A DNA stretch of 64,000 bases from positions 24,978,007-25,042,006 of the forward strand of contig NC_087070.1 in NCBI RefSeq assembly GCF_963678635.1, read 5' to 3'. A program made the translations under genes and the position numbers. The notes beneath the pieces are model-generated. The model had not been told where the DNA came from, ran no database searches, and worked only from the letters and a program-made list of their open reading frames with translations. Positions 33,196 through 42,162 of the stretch are shown here, in pieces (the first letter of the stretch is position 1; the number at the start of each line of letters is the position of its first letter). This stretch comes from Symsagittifera roscoffensis (taxonomy: Eukaryota > Xenacoelomorpha > Acoela > Convolutidae).

Positions 33196-33990
33196 CAACA
33201 GTCTTGGGGCAGTGCCAAAGAAGTCCTGGGACAGTGTTGGACCAGAACAGTCTTGATACAGTCTTGGGACAGTGGTCTTGGGACAGTGGTCGTGGGACAG
33301 TGGTCTTGGGACAGTGGTCTTGGGACAGTGGTCTTGGTACAGGGGTCTTGGGACAGGGTCTTGGGACAGTGGTCTTGGGACAGTGGTCTTGGGACAGGGG
33401 TCTTGGGACAAGGGTCTTGGGACAGTGGTCTTGGGATAGTGGTCTTGGGACAAGGGTCTTGGGACAGGGTCTTGGGACAAGGGTCTTGGGACAAGGGTCT
33501 TGGGACAGTGGTCTTGGGACAGTGGTCTTGGGACAGGGGTCTTGGGACAGGGTCTTGGGACAAGGGTCTTGGGACAGTGGTCTTGGGACAGTAGTCTTGG
33601 GACACTAGCCTTGGGATAGTAGTCTTGGGACAGTAGTCTTGGGACACTAGCCTTGGGACAGTAGTCTTGGGACACTAGCCTTGGGACACTAGCCTTGGGA
33701 CAGTAGTCTTGGGACACTAGCCTTGGGACAGTAGTCTTGGGACACTAGCCTTGGGACACTAGCCTTGGGACAGTGGTCTTGGGACACTAGCCTTGGGACA
33801 GTAGTCTTGGGACACTGGTCTTGGGACACTAGCCTTGGGACAGCAGTCTTGGGACACTGGTCTTGGGACACTAGCCTTGGGACAGTAGCCTTGGGATAGT
33901 ACTCTCAGGAAAAGGGTCTTGGGACACTGACGAAGTACTGGGACAATACCGAACAGTCTTGGGACAGCAGAAGGAAGCCTGGGACGGTAC
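33196..33990 (+). repeat. 14-bp minisatellite in the leader
   Basis: An array of 'gtcttgggacagtg' units, shifting after about 33600 to a 28-bp higher-order form pairing 'gtcttgggacacta' with 'gccttgggacagta', with 13-bp variants mixed in. Because 14 is not a multiple of three and the unit has no stop, long frames open on both strands, translating as (VLGQWSWDSGLGT)-like or (SQDYCPKTTVPRL)-like repeats. I treat these as by-products. Confidence 0.95.
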
Positions 33991-34290
33991 AAAGAAGAGT
34001 AGGGACGGTAACTGGAAGTCTTAGGACAGTATAAAAATTGAAGTAAAATTACAACAAGTTGTTTTAAGACAGAACAAGACTAATTGGAACCCGGTACGGT
34101 TGGGACCACAAATAAAGAAAGTTACTCGAAGATTTTAGAGAACTGGAACAAGGTTTTTATCACGTTGTATATTTTCATTTAAGAATTTGTTTCCACAAAT
34201 TTTTTTTTTTTATTTTTATTCTTTTTTATTCTTAGAATAGAATTGTGTATATAATAATATTGTAAATAAGAGCAATTGTAAATAGAAATA

Positions 34291-34950
34291 ATGAGACGGA
34301 GTAGGGTACCGGTGCTTGAAAAAAGGTCAAGTGGATCAAACACGAAATATAACTCGTCGCTGCGTGGAACGACATCAAGGGGCCCAAGCAAAACAAAAAA
34401 TAACTTTTCAGTTAGCATGGTCAGCACGAGGAGTGGCACCGAGAGCAAGACGCGAGAAGATGCGAGGGAAAAACAGGTGGAGCCTACAATCGAAATCGAC
34501 CTAGAGACACCAGACCAGAGCGTAGATGAACTGGAGAAAAAGAAGACGGAGTCAACTCCAATGCCCAATGCAGAAGAACCAAACCCGAAACCCATAGAGT
34601 TCTCACCAATAGACAATGTGGAAGATGCAATAGGCAACACCGAAGAGACGGTGAAAGAAGACTCTCAAGTAAAAAAGACATCTTTTACAGAAAGGTTGGC
34701 GATGATGGTCGGAATAAAAACGAAAGAAAACATGACTGAAGAACCAAAAGCTGAAAGAGCACGAACATTTGGGACAGTGAGCACGAAGACGACAGAAGCC
34801 AATCCAAGAGAGGAACAAAATAAAGCAGAAGCTACGGCCGAGGACAGACCGACGGCTGACCATGAAGAGGCTACTATTGAGCTAGGTGACTTGATGGCGA
34901 AACTGAATCAGATCGACAAAAAACGCACAGCGAAGAGGACAGAGAAGTGA
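34291..34950 (+). CDS. Gag-region ORF 1
   Basis: 219 codons from the first ATG after the AT-rich end of the leader. The product is charged, rich in Glu, Lys and Thr, with an acidic middle and MAKLNQIDKKRTAKRTEK at its end. No fold is recognised. It ends TGA at 34948-34950, and the next frame overlaps it by 4 bases. It may be the N-terminal part of a single Gag whose frame has been broken, or a separate small protein. Confidence 0.55.
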   Translation: MRRSRVPVLEKRSSGSNTKYNSSLRGTTSRGPSKTKNNFSVSMVSTRSGTESKTREDAREKQVEPTIEIDLETPDQSVDELEKKKTESTPMPNAEEPNPKPIEFSPIDNVEDAIGNTEETVKEDSQVKKTSFTERLAMMVGIKTKENMTEEPKAERARTFGTVSTKTTEANPREEQNKAEATAEDRPTADHEEATIELGDLMAKLNQIDKKRTAKRTEK

Positions 34951-35225
34951 TAAGAAAAGAATTAAGATACAACAAACACGAGTATCTGGATAGTTATTTT
35001 AACCTGGCTAAGGCAACAGATGAGAGACTCAAGGAGATGTCAGATAAGGTAGAAACCACCAATGAAGAACGAGATAAGAACATCAAAAAAGATATGCAAC
35101 AGTTGAAAAACCGATATGATGATGTCAACAGCCAATTAGGTAGCCTGGAAAAGAGAATGGACACAATGAGCAAGAATCAGGCGAAAGTTCATGTGCAATA
35201 CAGACGAAATTGGATGCAATCTTGA
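34947..35225 (+). CDS. Gag-region ORF 2, coiled coil
   Basis: A 92-codon frame that opens at a GTG. The product is predicted coiled coil: KKDMQQLKNRYDDVNSQL then LEKRMDTMSKNQ. It overlaps the following frame by 16 bases. The heptad pattern seems to continue across the overlap into the next frame, which suggests that ORFs 1-3 were once one Gag, or are joined by frameshifting. No start codon of its own is convincing. Confidence 0.5.
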   Translation: MIRKELRYNKHEYLDSYFNLAKATDERLKEMSDKVETTNEERDKNIKKDMQQLKNRYDDVNSQLGSLEKRMDTMSKNQAKVHVQYRRNWMQS

Positions 35226-37108
35226 GAAATTCTACCTCACAAGAAAGACCGGCAGCGGATCGCACGCAAGGCACCAGAGTTGACTTTGTGGAACCACAAA
35301 GGGGCAAACGGCAATCGACACCGTTGCCCTTAACCCGGGATACGGTGAGCATAGCACCAACAGCTGCTAAAACAATCATGAAGAATGGAACGTCAAGTAC
35401 AACGACTTGCCCGGGGGACTCAACAGCTAACAGCAACGCAGGTCCGGATGCTATGACATGGGCAAGCACTTGGGAGATGATGAACAGGACTCTAGAGGCC
35501 TTCGCCACGAGGAACACTGACTCTAGCGATAGGAGGGACGGAAAATCAAGAAAAACTTTCAAGAAGCCAAAGGAATTCAAAGACGACTCCGATGGATGCA
35601 TCGACACTTGGGTGGAAGTGATGAGATTACACCTAAAGCAAGATAACTTAAATGATGAAAGACAAGCATGCACAGCCATACTCAGCAACTTAGAAGGCAC
35701 GGCATTAAAATGCGTGGTCGCAAAGAAAGAAGAAGAACGCGACACCGCGGACAAGATCTTCGAGATATTGCTGAATCGATTCGGGTCAGGCATGAAGGGT
35801 CACCAAGCGATGATGCGATTTGAAAAGAGAAGGCAGAGGGACGACGAGTCAATAGATCGGTTCCTAGATGATCTCGAGAGCGTGAGAAGAAGGAGTGACC
35901 CAGAGGAGTCGACAAACAGAAGAAACTTTAGCATTGCCTCGAAGTTCATTGATGGGGTAAAAAGTGACGACTTAAGGACAATGTTAGCAACATACTACAC
36001 ATTGTCGAAAGACAGCGCACCAACCCCAGAAGAAATGAGACAGAAATCAAGGGAATACATGCTGATGAAGCCCAAGAAATACTCATATTCAGAAAACAGG
36101 AACACACAGGGGGGAGGCCAACCCCAGAGGTCATCATGGTACAAACCTAGAGATGATATGGACAAGCGCAGATCATGCGCGAACTGCGGGTCAGCGGACC
36201 ACCACGTGGCTGACTGCACAACATACAAACAAGGCATGAAGAGCCTAGGATACGCACCGGATGAGGAGGACATGAGCCAGATGGAGGAACACGAGTACTA
36301 TAATGGCTTAATCATCAAGATAGGCGCTAGATGCTTCTTCTGTAACCAGGAGGGGCACTTCAGAATGGATTGTCCCTTGTTCTGGGAAGCGGTCAAGGAC
36401 CAGAGTCACCCCAAACATAAGTTGGCATTAGCGGCGGTGCAGGATCAGCGGAACAGGCAAAACGAGTTTGAATCGAGGAACTTAGGAGCACCAAGCACGG
36501 AACTGCCAACGAAGACAGTGAAAGCTGTAACACATGTTAATGGCGCGATAGAATCCGCGGCCGGGAATTCTCTAGAGATAAATTATGAGAAAGCCGCGAC
36601 GGAGGCAATTGCCAAAGTGAAACAGGATCTGGCTGCGAAAGAAATAGAGCAACGATTAAAGCTGGAGATCGAAAGACAGAATTTTAACGAAGCATTAACC
36701 GGATCGAACCCGACACCAGAGGCTGTACCGGGCTCAACAAAAACCGGGAATTGTAACACTGTAAAAATGGTGACGGGAAAGCCATTCGGCATATCCAAAA
36801 TTGGGGCGAGAATAATGTCGATAATCACAGTGGGCGGCCACGAGGTAACCAGAAACTTGAGCGAACCGAGCGACCAGACAATAATGCACATTGACGTGTA
36901 CGCAGATTACTTGAGTGGTATAAGCCCACAAACGACTTCTAGAGCGCTGAGAGCACTACTCATGAGAGGGGGCAGCAAGTCGGTACGTGTTGATAACAGA
37001 TATACTGAAGCTTATGGTCCACACGAGGTGATGCTAAATATAGATGGGATCAACATATATACCAAGACAATGATAACATGTGACGAAGACCTAATTGGGC
37101 AAATCTAA
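35210..37108 (+). CDS. gag: Gag with two CCHC zinc knuckles
   Basis: 632 codons. Residues about 110-300 are the helical retrotransposon Gag domain (LDDLESVRRRSDPE, IASKFIDGVKSDDLR). Two zinc knuckles of form C-x2-C-x4-H-x4-C follow: CANCGSADHHVADC near residue 325 and CFFCNQEGHFRMDC near residue 385. A Glu/Lys/Gln-rich stretch comes after. Gag packages the RNA into virus-like particles; the knuckles bind nucleic acid. The frame ends in TAA at 37106-37108 but stays open in the same frame into the protease. Confidence 0.85.
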   Translation: MDAILRNSTSQERPAADRTQGTRVDFVEPQRGKRQSTPLPLTRDTVSIAPTAAKTIMKNGTSSTTTCPGDSTANSNAGPDAMTWASTWEMMNRTLEAFATRNTDSSDRRDGKSRKTFKKPKEFKDDSDGCIDTWVEVMRLHLKQDNLNDERQACTAILSNLEGTALKCVVAKKEEERDTADKIFEILLNRFGSGMKGHQAMMRFEKRRQRDDESIDRFLDDLESVRRRSDPEESTNRRNFSIASKFIDGVKSDDLRTMLATYYTLSKDSAPTPEEMRQKSREYMLMKPKKYSYSENRNTQGGGQPQRSSWYKPRDDMDKRRSCANCGSADHHVADCTTYKQGMKSLGYAPDEEDMSQMEEHEYYNGLIIKIGARCFFCNQEGHFRMDCPLFWEAVKDQSHPKHKLALAAVQDQRNRQNEFESRNLGAPSTELPTKTVKAVTHVNGAIESAAGNSLEINYEKAATEAIAKVKQDLAAKEIEQRLKLEIERQNFNEALTGSNPTPEAVPGSTKTGNCNTVKMVTGKPFGISKIGARIMSIITVGGHEVTRNLSEPSDQTIMHIDVYADYLSGISPQTTSRALRALLMRGGSKSVRVDNRYTEAYGPHEVMLNIDGINIYTKTMITCDEDLIGQI

Positions 37109-38860
37109 GTAGAGAAAGAAGAGTTGAAAGTGAGATCGATTGGACACTGCGCCATGCTTGAAGAAGATGCAATGCACATCGGGACGGAGGCAGATGTGAC
37201 AGGGCACGTGCTAGATATAAGTGGCAAAAAGACTCAGTTGCGTGGGTTACTTGATACGGGAGCAGTCTTGAGCGTCATACCAATCGAAACTTGGGAAAGG
37301 ATGGGCTTTGACAAAGGTGACTTGATAGACTCGAGAATACGGCTGTCAGCTGCAAACAAAGGGGCCCTTCGGGTGCTGGGCAGGACGCCGATAATAGCCC
37401 TCAATTTGGGGGAACGTAACCTGTGGATGAGCTTTATCGTGGTAGAAAACCTAGATGAATCTGACCAATTCATTTTGGGCAGAGACTTCATCAGGAATTT
37501 CGACGTAACGATTGACCTAAATAACGCAATGTTCAGGATACGGAACCCGGATAGGAGGTACGCAATCAAACCGGTAAATTTAATAATGGCAAATGAAAAC
37601 AAAGCACCGGTATTCTTGAGTAGGAGGGTGAGGCTAAAAGCTAATGAAGCGGCAATCGTAAGCTTGAGAATGAAAAATTACAATGAACTAAGTGACAACA
37701 AGCAAGTGTGTATAGTTCCAAATCCTAATAGTCAAAGTGCTGCTGTTTTAGGAAGATCATTCTCGATAACGCAGAGCGGCCTCTGCGTCAGTGTCTTGTT
37801 GAATACCGTTGATATACCGATCACGATACAGAGAGGGAGGAAACTGGGATATACTTTACCGGTTAAAACTCGATATGAAACGATTGAGAACTCAAAACAA
37901 AATGAAGTTGTTGATTGTCCCAATCACAGGGACAAAATTTGTATCTTGAGACGATTGCAGAAAATAAAAGATTCTTCGGGTCTTATTAAATCACTTAAGT
38001 CAGAAACGGACGATGGGCTGTCGAGCTGTTCGAACTTTCCAGAGCGACCCACACTAGATGAAATGCAAACTGATAAACCGGTTCTGCCGGAGATTGAACA
38101 TTTGAGGGGCAAACTGAAAGATGAACAGCTCGAAGCCATCAAGGACGTACTAGAGCGGAACGAGGAAGTTTTTTCTAGGCATAAGGCGGATATCGGGTGT
38201 TGTAATTTCGTTGAGCATGAAATAGAACTTGAGGAAAACTCGGTACCACACAGGGAGGGGGCGAGGCGCATGACCCCACACAAATCGGACGCGTGTAGAA
38301 AAGAGATCGAGACGTTACTAGAGTATGACATGATAGAACCATCCAAGTCACCGTGGGCGTGTGGAGTAGTGATGGCCAAAAAGAAAGGCGACCAGTTGAG
38401 GTTTTGTTGTGACTTTCGATACCTGAACTCCGTCACGGTGAAGGATGCCTATCCCATACCTAGGATTGATGAGAGCCTCTCGAAGTTAGGTGATGCAAAA
38501 TTTTTTACGACTCTTGATTTAGGCTCGGCATTTTGGCAAGTACCACTAAGGAAGCAGGACAGGGACAAGACAGGGTTTGCCTGCGAGTTGGGTCTGTTTC
38601 AATGGAAACGGATGCCGTTTGGACTTTGCAATGCCACAGCCACGTTTCAGCGGTTGATGGCACACGCGCTGATAGGCGTAACGAAGAAGTATGGCAACCT
38701 GGTAATGTGCTACGTGGATGACGTGGTAATAGCGACGCCAACACTGGAAGACCACATTGAGAGACATGACGAAGTGTTTGCATGCATGAAGAGGTCGGGG
38801 CTAAAGTGTAAACCATCAAAGTGCGAGATACTCAAGGTAAATACTTGGGCAGGATGGTAG
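37109..38860 (+). CDS. pol: Pol part 1: aspartic protease and reverse transcriptase
   Basis: In frame with gag after a single TAA. The protease has the catalytic LLDTGAVLSVIP near 37250 and ILGRDF near 37480. RT follows: FCCDFRYLNSVTVKDAYP, TLDLGSAFWQVPL, MPFGLCNATATFQRLM and the active site CYVDDVVIA near 38710. The frame ends at 38858-38860, in the RT thumb, where the sequence continues correctly one frame over from about 38830. No independent start codon is evident, so a Gag-Pol fusion is expected. Confidence 0.9.
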   Translation, partial: VEKEELKVRSIGHCAMLEEDAMHIGTEADVTGHVLDISGKKTQLRGLLDTGAVLSVIPIETWERMGFDKGDLIDSRIRLSAANKGALRVLGRTPIIALNLGERNLWMSFIVVENLDESDQFILGRDFIRNFDVTIDLNNAMFRIRNPDRRYAIKPVNLIMANENKAPVFLSRRVRLKANEAAIVSLRMKNYNELSDNKQVCIVPNPNSQSAAVLGRSFSITQSGLCVSVLLNTVDIPITIQRGRKLGYTLPVKTRYETIENSKQNEVVDCPNHRDKICILRRLQKIKDSSGLIKSLKSETDDGLSSCSNFPERPTLDEMQTDKPVLPEIEHLRGKLKDEQLEAIKDVLERNEEVFSRHKADIGCCNFVEHEIELEENSVPHREGARRMTPHKSDACRKEIETLLEYDMIEPSKSPWACGVVMAKKKGDQLRFCCDFRYLNSVTVKDAYPIPRIDESLSKLGDAKFFTTLDLGSAFWQVPLRKQDRDKTGFACELGLFQWKRMPFGLCNATATFQRLMAHALIGVTKKYGNLVMCYVDDVVIATPTLEDHIERHDEVFACMKRSGLKCKPSKCEILKVNTWAGW

Positions 38861-41800
38861 ACAAGCACGGCATTATACCTGATACGGACGCCGTGGAAGC
38901 AGTCCTGACCTGGAAATCACCGAAGACAGAGCACCAGTTGATGAGCTTCCTGGGTTTCGCTAACTATTATAGAGAGTTCATCAAAGGCTATGCAGACAAG
39001 GTATACCCGATGCAACAATTAATGAGACACAAGGGCAAGAAGTTCACGTGGAACAACGCAGCAGAAGAGTCATTCCAGAGAATAAAGAAAGAGCTATGTG
39101 AGGCACCAGTACTGGGTATGCCGACTGAGAAAGGGATGTACGTGCTGGACATGGATGCGTCGGTAGTCGCGATTTCTGGGATTCTCCACCAAGAACAAGA
39201 ATGGAATGGGAAGACAGTCTTGAGACCAATAGCGTACGGGAGCAAAGTCCTGAGTGACACGGAAATGAAGTACGGAGCACCAAAAGCAGAGATGTTTGCG
39301 GTGGTTACCTTTGTCGAGAAATACAGGGCATACCTGGGCAGTGAGCCATTCAAGTTGCGAGTCGACAATCGAGCACTGAGCTGGCTGAAAACGTACTCAA
39401 TGGACCAAAGTTACATTGGGAGGTGGATAGTTCGCCTGGATGGATACAACATGATAATTGAGCATAGAACACGAGATAAACATCAGAATGCCGACAGCTT
39501 GAGTAAGAAGACGGAGTTCTATGAGAGACAAGAGCAAAGAGAGGCAGACAGACCTGAAATCAAAGACGGCTTCTCCTTCATGGACAAGGAAACGTACGAC
39601 AGTCTTCCACTCACGAGATGGCTGGACAAGTCAGGCAAACCGATAGAAGATCATCCTGAATTGCCTAAAGAGCTTCCAGAGAAGACCATCTTAAAGAAGA
39701 GCAAGAGAATTCCGATTGAGATTATACTCAAGTCGAAGATCGTGAAGGAGACGCTCAAGGCAAAAGGCTATGCTCTTAACCAGGTGGAAGCAGGAACTGC
39801 ACAGATAGATGATGACTTAATGAGGTTGCTCGAGAAACTATCAGATGATAAGCCCGTGATCCAAGAGAAGGGTAAAGAGGAACCGGAAGTCACTATACTT
39901 CGGAGAAAAGAGACAGTGAACGATACTAACTCATCAAGAGGAAGCGTCACTGACAGCAAAGATGTCGTGCGGTCACTAGTTGACAAAATCCCCGAAGACA
40001 TTCTGGAGCAGACCAAGGTTAGGAAAAAGAAAGTGACGTTCAAAGAAGATACTGAACACCTGGGACTAGGTCAAGAGTCCGGGGAGTGTTCCAGGTTCAC
40101 TGAAGAAGGAACCGGAGAAGGAAAATTGTCCGGGGAGCGTGAAGGATGGGATGAAGACTCGGATGAGAGCAGCGAAAACCAAGACAGTCTGTGCATGATA
40201 TTGGCGGAAGAGAAGACAAGGCACCACGACAGGGAGTTACAGACGGATCCATCTTCAGGAACATACAACATGGACATACAGGAGATGCGAGGTGGTGAGG
40301 AACTTGAGAAAATTGCGGTTGCAAGGAAACCATTCAGGGAACTATCATGCAACTCAAACATCAGAACGAATCTGGTGCCAGAAGATGATATGAAAATCGT
40401 GAAAAGGATGATATGCGTGAAACTGAGTGATGACATCCACAACCCTGGTGAGATGAATGGACAGATCATGGCGCTAAAGGAGCATGTCAAGGCGAGATAT
40501 AGGCTGTCAGACCTAATAAGAGCCCAGAAGAATGACAAAATGACAAGTAACCTCCCCAAATGGATCCAGTCGGGGGTCAAGGAGAAGGGGGAACTTGAGG
40601 AAGACAGCTACAAGATCTTGAGCCAGTTCTACAAAGAAAAGAAAGACTTACTTTATCACACAGCTGATGGGGTGGTAGCGTGCAAGAGGAGAGACGAGGA
40701 AAAGATATTACACAAACACAACCTCATCATACTACCACAATTGTACCAGACGGAGGTGCTTTTCAGATCACACGACCAGATGGGCCACCAGGGGATAGAC
40801 AAAGTACAACAAAGGATACTTCACAGGTTTGATTGGCCAGGAATGAGAAAAGCTTGCGAGAGATGGGTGAATGCCTGCCTGGCATGTCTCCAGGTAAAAG
40901 ACCCAAGGAAGATGAAGTTTCCCCTCAAGTCCGTTGAGAGCTCAGAGTTCAATGAAGTGGTGCAGATAGACCATCAAAAAATCTGCATGACAGAGTCGGG
41001 ATATAACCAGATACTGGTTATAATAGATCACTTCACAAAGTTGGCGGAAGCGGTTCCGTGCCAGACAGCCTCGGCCGAAGAGACATGTGATCATCTGATA
41101 ACGCATTGGATATCGCGGTATGGTTGTCCAATGACTTTCCAGTCGGACAACGGCAAAGCTTTCGTGGGGGACTTGACAAAAGAATTGATGAAGAGATCGC
41201 ACATTGCTCAAGCACACTCGACGACCTATCATCCACAGACCAATGGGTTGGTAGAGAGACAGAACAGGACACTGGTCAACATGTTAAGGGTGTACTGCTC
41301 AAGATACATGACGGACTGGGACAAATATCTGCCACAGGTAGTAGGAGCCTACAACAGTACACAGCACTCAACGACGGGCATCAGTCCTTTCATGATGTTG
41401 ACGGGCAGGGAGAGAGCAATGCCTCTGACATTCTTTTACCCGGAATACGAAGGGAAAAGGACGTCACCTCAGGCATACGTGAAAGAAGCGATCAAAAGAC
41501 AACAGGAGTTGAACGAGCTATGTAGGAGGAACACGGCGCAAGCGCAAATGAGGCAACGCAGGAAATATGACGAAAAAATATTACGAGCAAAGCCATATGA
41601 AGTGGGCCAATACGTGTGGGTCTTCCAAAATGTCATACCGCCCAAGGGAACAAAGAAACTACTCAAGAAGTGGAGGGGACCATTCATGATAACGGAGGTT
41701 CATCAACAAGGACGGTTCTATCGCTTGAGTACTGGGCGAGCGGCACATTATGAAAATCTGAAGCCTCACGTCCCGTCCCCAGAGGATTGGTGCATACCGA

Positions 41801-42162
41801 AGGACATGGAGGGTCTTGAGTACCTGGTGGTAGAGCCAGCGTGTGAAGTGAATGAAAAAGGCACCAGAGAGAAAAATGATGGTAATGAGAACTTGAGTTT
41901 GGACGACAACGAAAAGATAGGAGGGGAGTCTGATGCAGGATCATTTGTAGAAGAAGACTGGAACGACCCGGAGCAAGATGAGGTGCCGAAGTGGATGGAG
42001 CCGGATCGACCGACACCACCGGAAACCAGGACTGGCAATCGTAAACGCACCGGCATGAGGTACAACAGGTACGGGGATGACTTCTTGATCGATAAGATAC
42101 AGCCAGACAAATTGGGCGAGGAACTACTGAGCGCAGGCGAACTGGAAGCCGGAGAGGAATGA
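38821..42162 (+). CDS. pol: Pol part 2: RT end, RNase H, integrase
   Basis: Starts with the RT continuation (KYLGRMVDKHGI, SFLGFANYYREFIKGY). RNase H carries VLDMDASVVAISG, the AYGSKVLSDTE block and DKHQNADSLSK. A spacer of about 400 residues, acidic and Lys-rich, separates it from integrase, much longer than usual. Integrase has an H-x4-H (SHDQMGHQG) / C-x2-C (NACLACLQ) zinc site, then the DDE triad at IDHQ (40968), QSDNGK (41138) and NGLVERQN (41250), and a GPF module with WRGPFMI near 41673. The tail is acidic. It ends in TGA at 42160-42162, and the frame stays open beyond. It overlaps part 1 by 40 bases in a different frame. Confidence 0.9.
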   Translation: MRDTQGKYLGRMVDKHGIIPDTDAVEAVLTWKSPKTEHQLMSFLGFANYYREFIKGYADKVYPMQQLMRHKGKKFTWNNAAEESFQRIKKELCEAPVLGMPTEKGMYVLDMDASVVAISGILHQEQEWNGKTVLRPIAYGSKVLSDTEMKYGAPKAEMFAVVTFVEKYRAYLGSEPFKLRVDNRALSWLKTYSMDQSYIGRWIVRLDGYNMIIEHRTRDKHQNADSLSKKTEFYERQEQREADRPEIKDGFSFMDKETYDSLPLTRWLDKSGKPIEDHPELPKELPEKTILKKSKRIPIEIILKSKIVKETLKAKGYALNQVEAGTAQIDDDLMRLLEKLSDDKPVIQEKGKEEPEVTILRRKETVNDTNSSRGSVTDSKDVVRSLVDKIPEDILEQTKVRKKKVTFKEDTEHLGLGQESGECSRFTEEGTGEGKLSGEREGWDEDSDESSENQDSLCMILAEEKTRHHDRELQTDPSSGTYNMDIQEMRGGEELEKIAVARKPFRELSCNSNIRTNLVPEDDMKIVKRMICVKLSDDIHNPGEMNGQIMALKEHVKARYRLSDLIRAQKNDKMTSNLPKWIQSGVKEKGELEEDSYKILSQFYKEKKDLLYHTADGVVACKRRDEEKILHKHNLIILPQLYQTEVLFRSHDQMGHQGIDKVQQRILHRFDWPGMRKACERWVNACLACLQVKDPRKMKFPLKSVESSEFNEVVQIDHQKICMTESGYNQILVIIDHFTKLAEAVPCQTASAEETCDHLITHWISRYGCPMTFQSDNGKAFVGDLTKELMKRSHIAQAHSTTYHPQTNGLVERQNRTLVNMLRVYCSRYMTDWDKYLPQVVGAYNSTQHSTTGISPFMMLTGRERAMPLTFFYPEYEGKRTSPQAYVKEAIKRQQELNELCRRNTAQAQMRQRRKYDEKILRAKPYEVGQYVWVFQNVIPPKGTKKLLKKWRGPFMITEVHQQGRFYRLSTGRAAHYENLKPHVPSPEDWCIPKDMEGLEYLVVEPACEVNEKGTREKNDGNENLSLDDNEKIGGESDAGSFVEEDWNDPEQDEVPKWMEPDRPTPPETRTGNRKRTGMRYNRYGDDFLIDKIQPDKLGEELLSAGELEAGEE

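Larger units (their letters stand above)
31582..34290 (+). other. Retrotransposon leader
   Basis: 2.7 kb without a credible gene. A TGGCGCTCCTGGG word 11 bases past the LTR could be the primer-binding site, since such sites begin TGG, but I cannot name the tRNA. The leader holds the 70-bp repeats (32065-32335), G-rich runs such as 'aagaaggggggct', and the 14-bp minisatellite (33196-33990). An AT-rich stretch precedes the gag frame. Confidence 0.7.

Noticed and set aside
33184-33717. Long minus-strand frames with repeated SQD-CPK-PRL words
   Set aside because: They are translations of the 14-bp minisatellite; similar frames open in several registers and on both strands.
33196-33990. Possible CRISPR array
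   Set aside because: The repeat unit is 14 bp with no unique spacers and the context is a eukaryotic retrotransposon leader.
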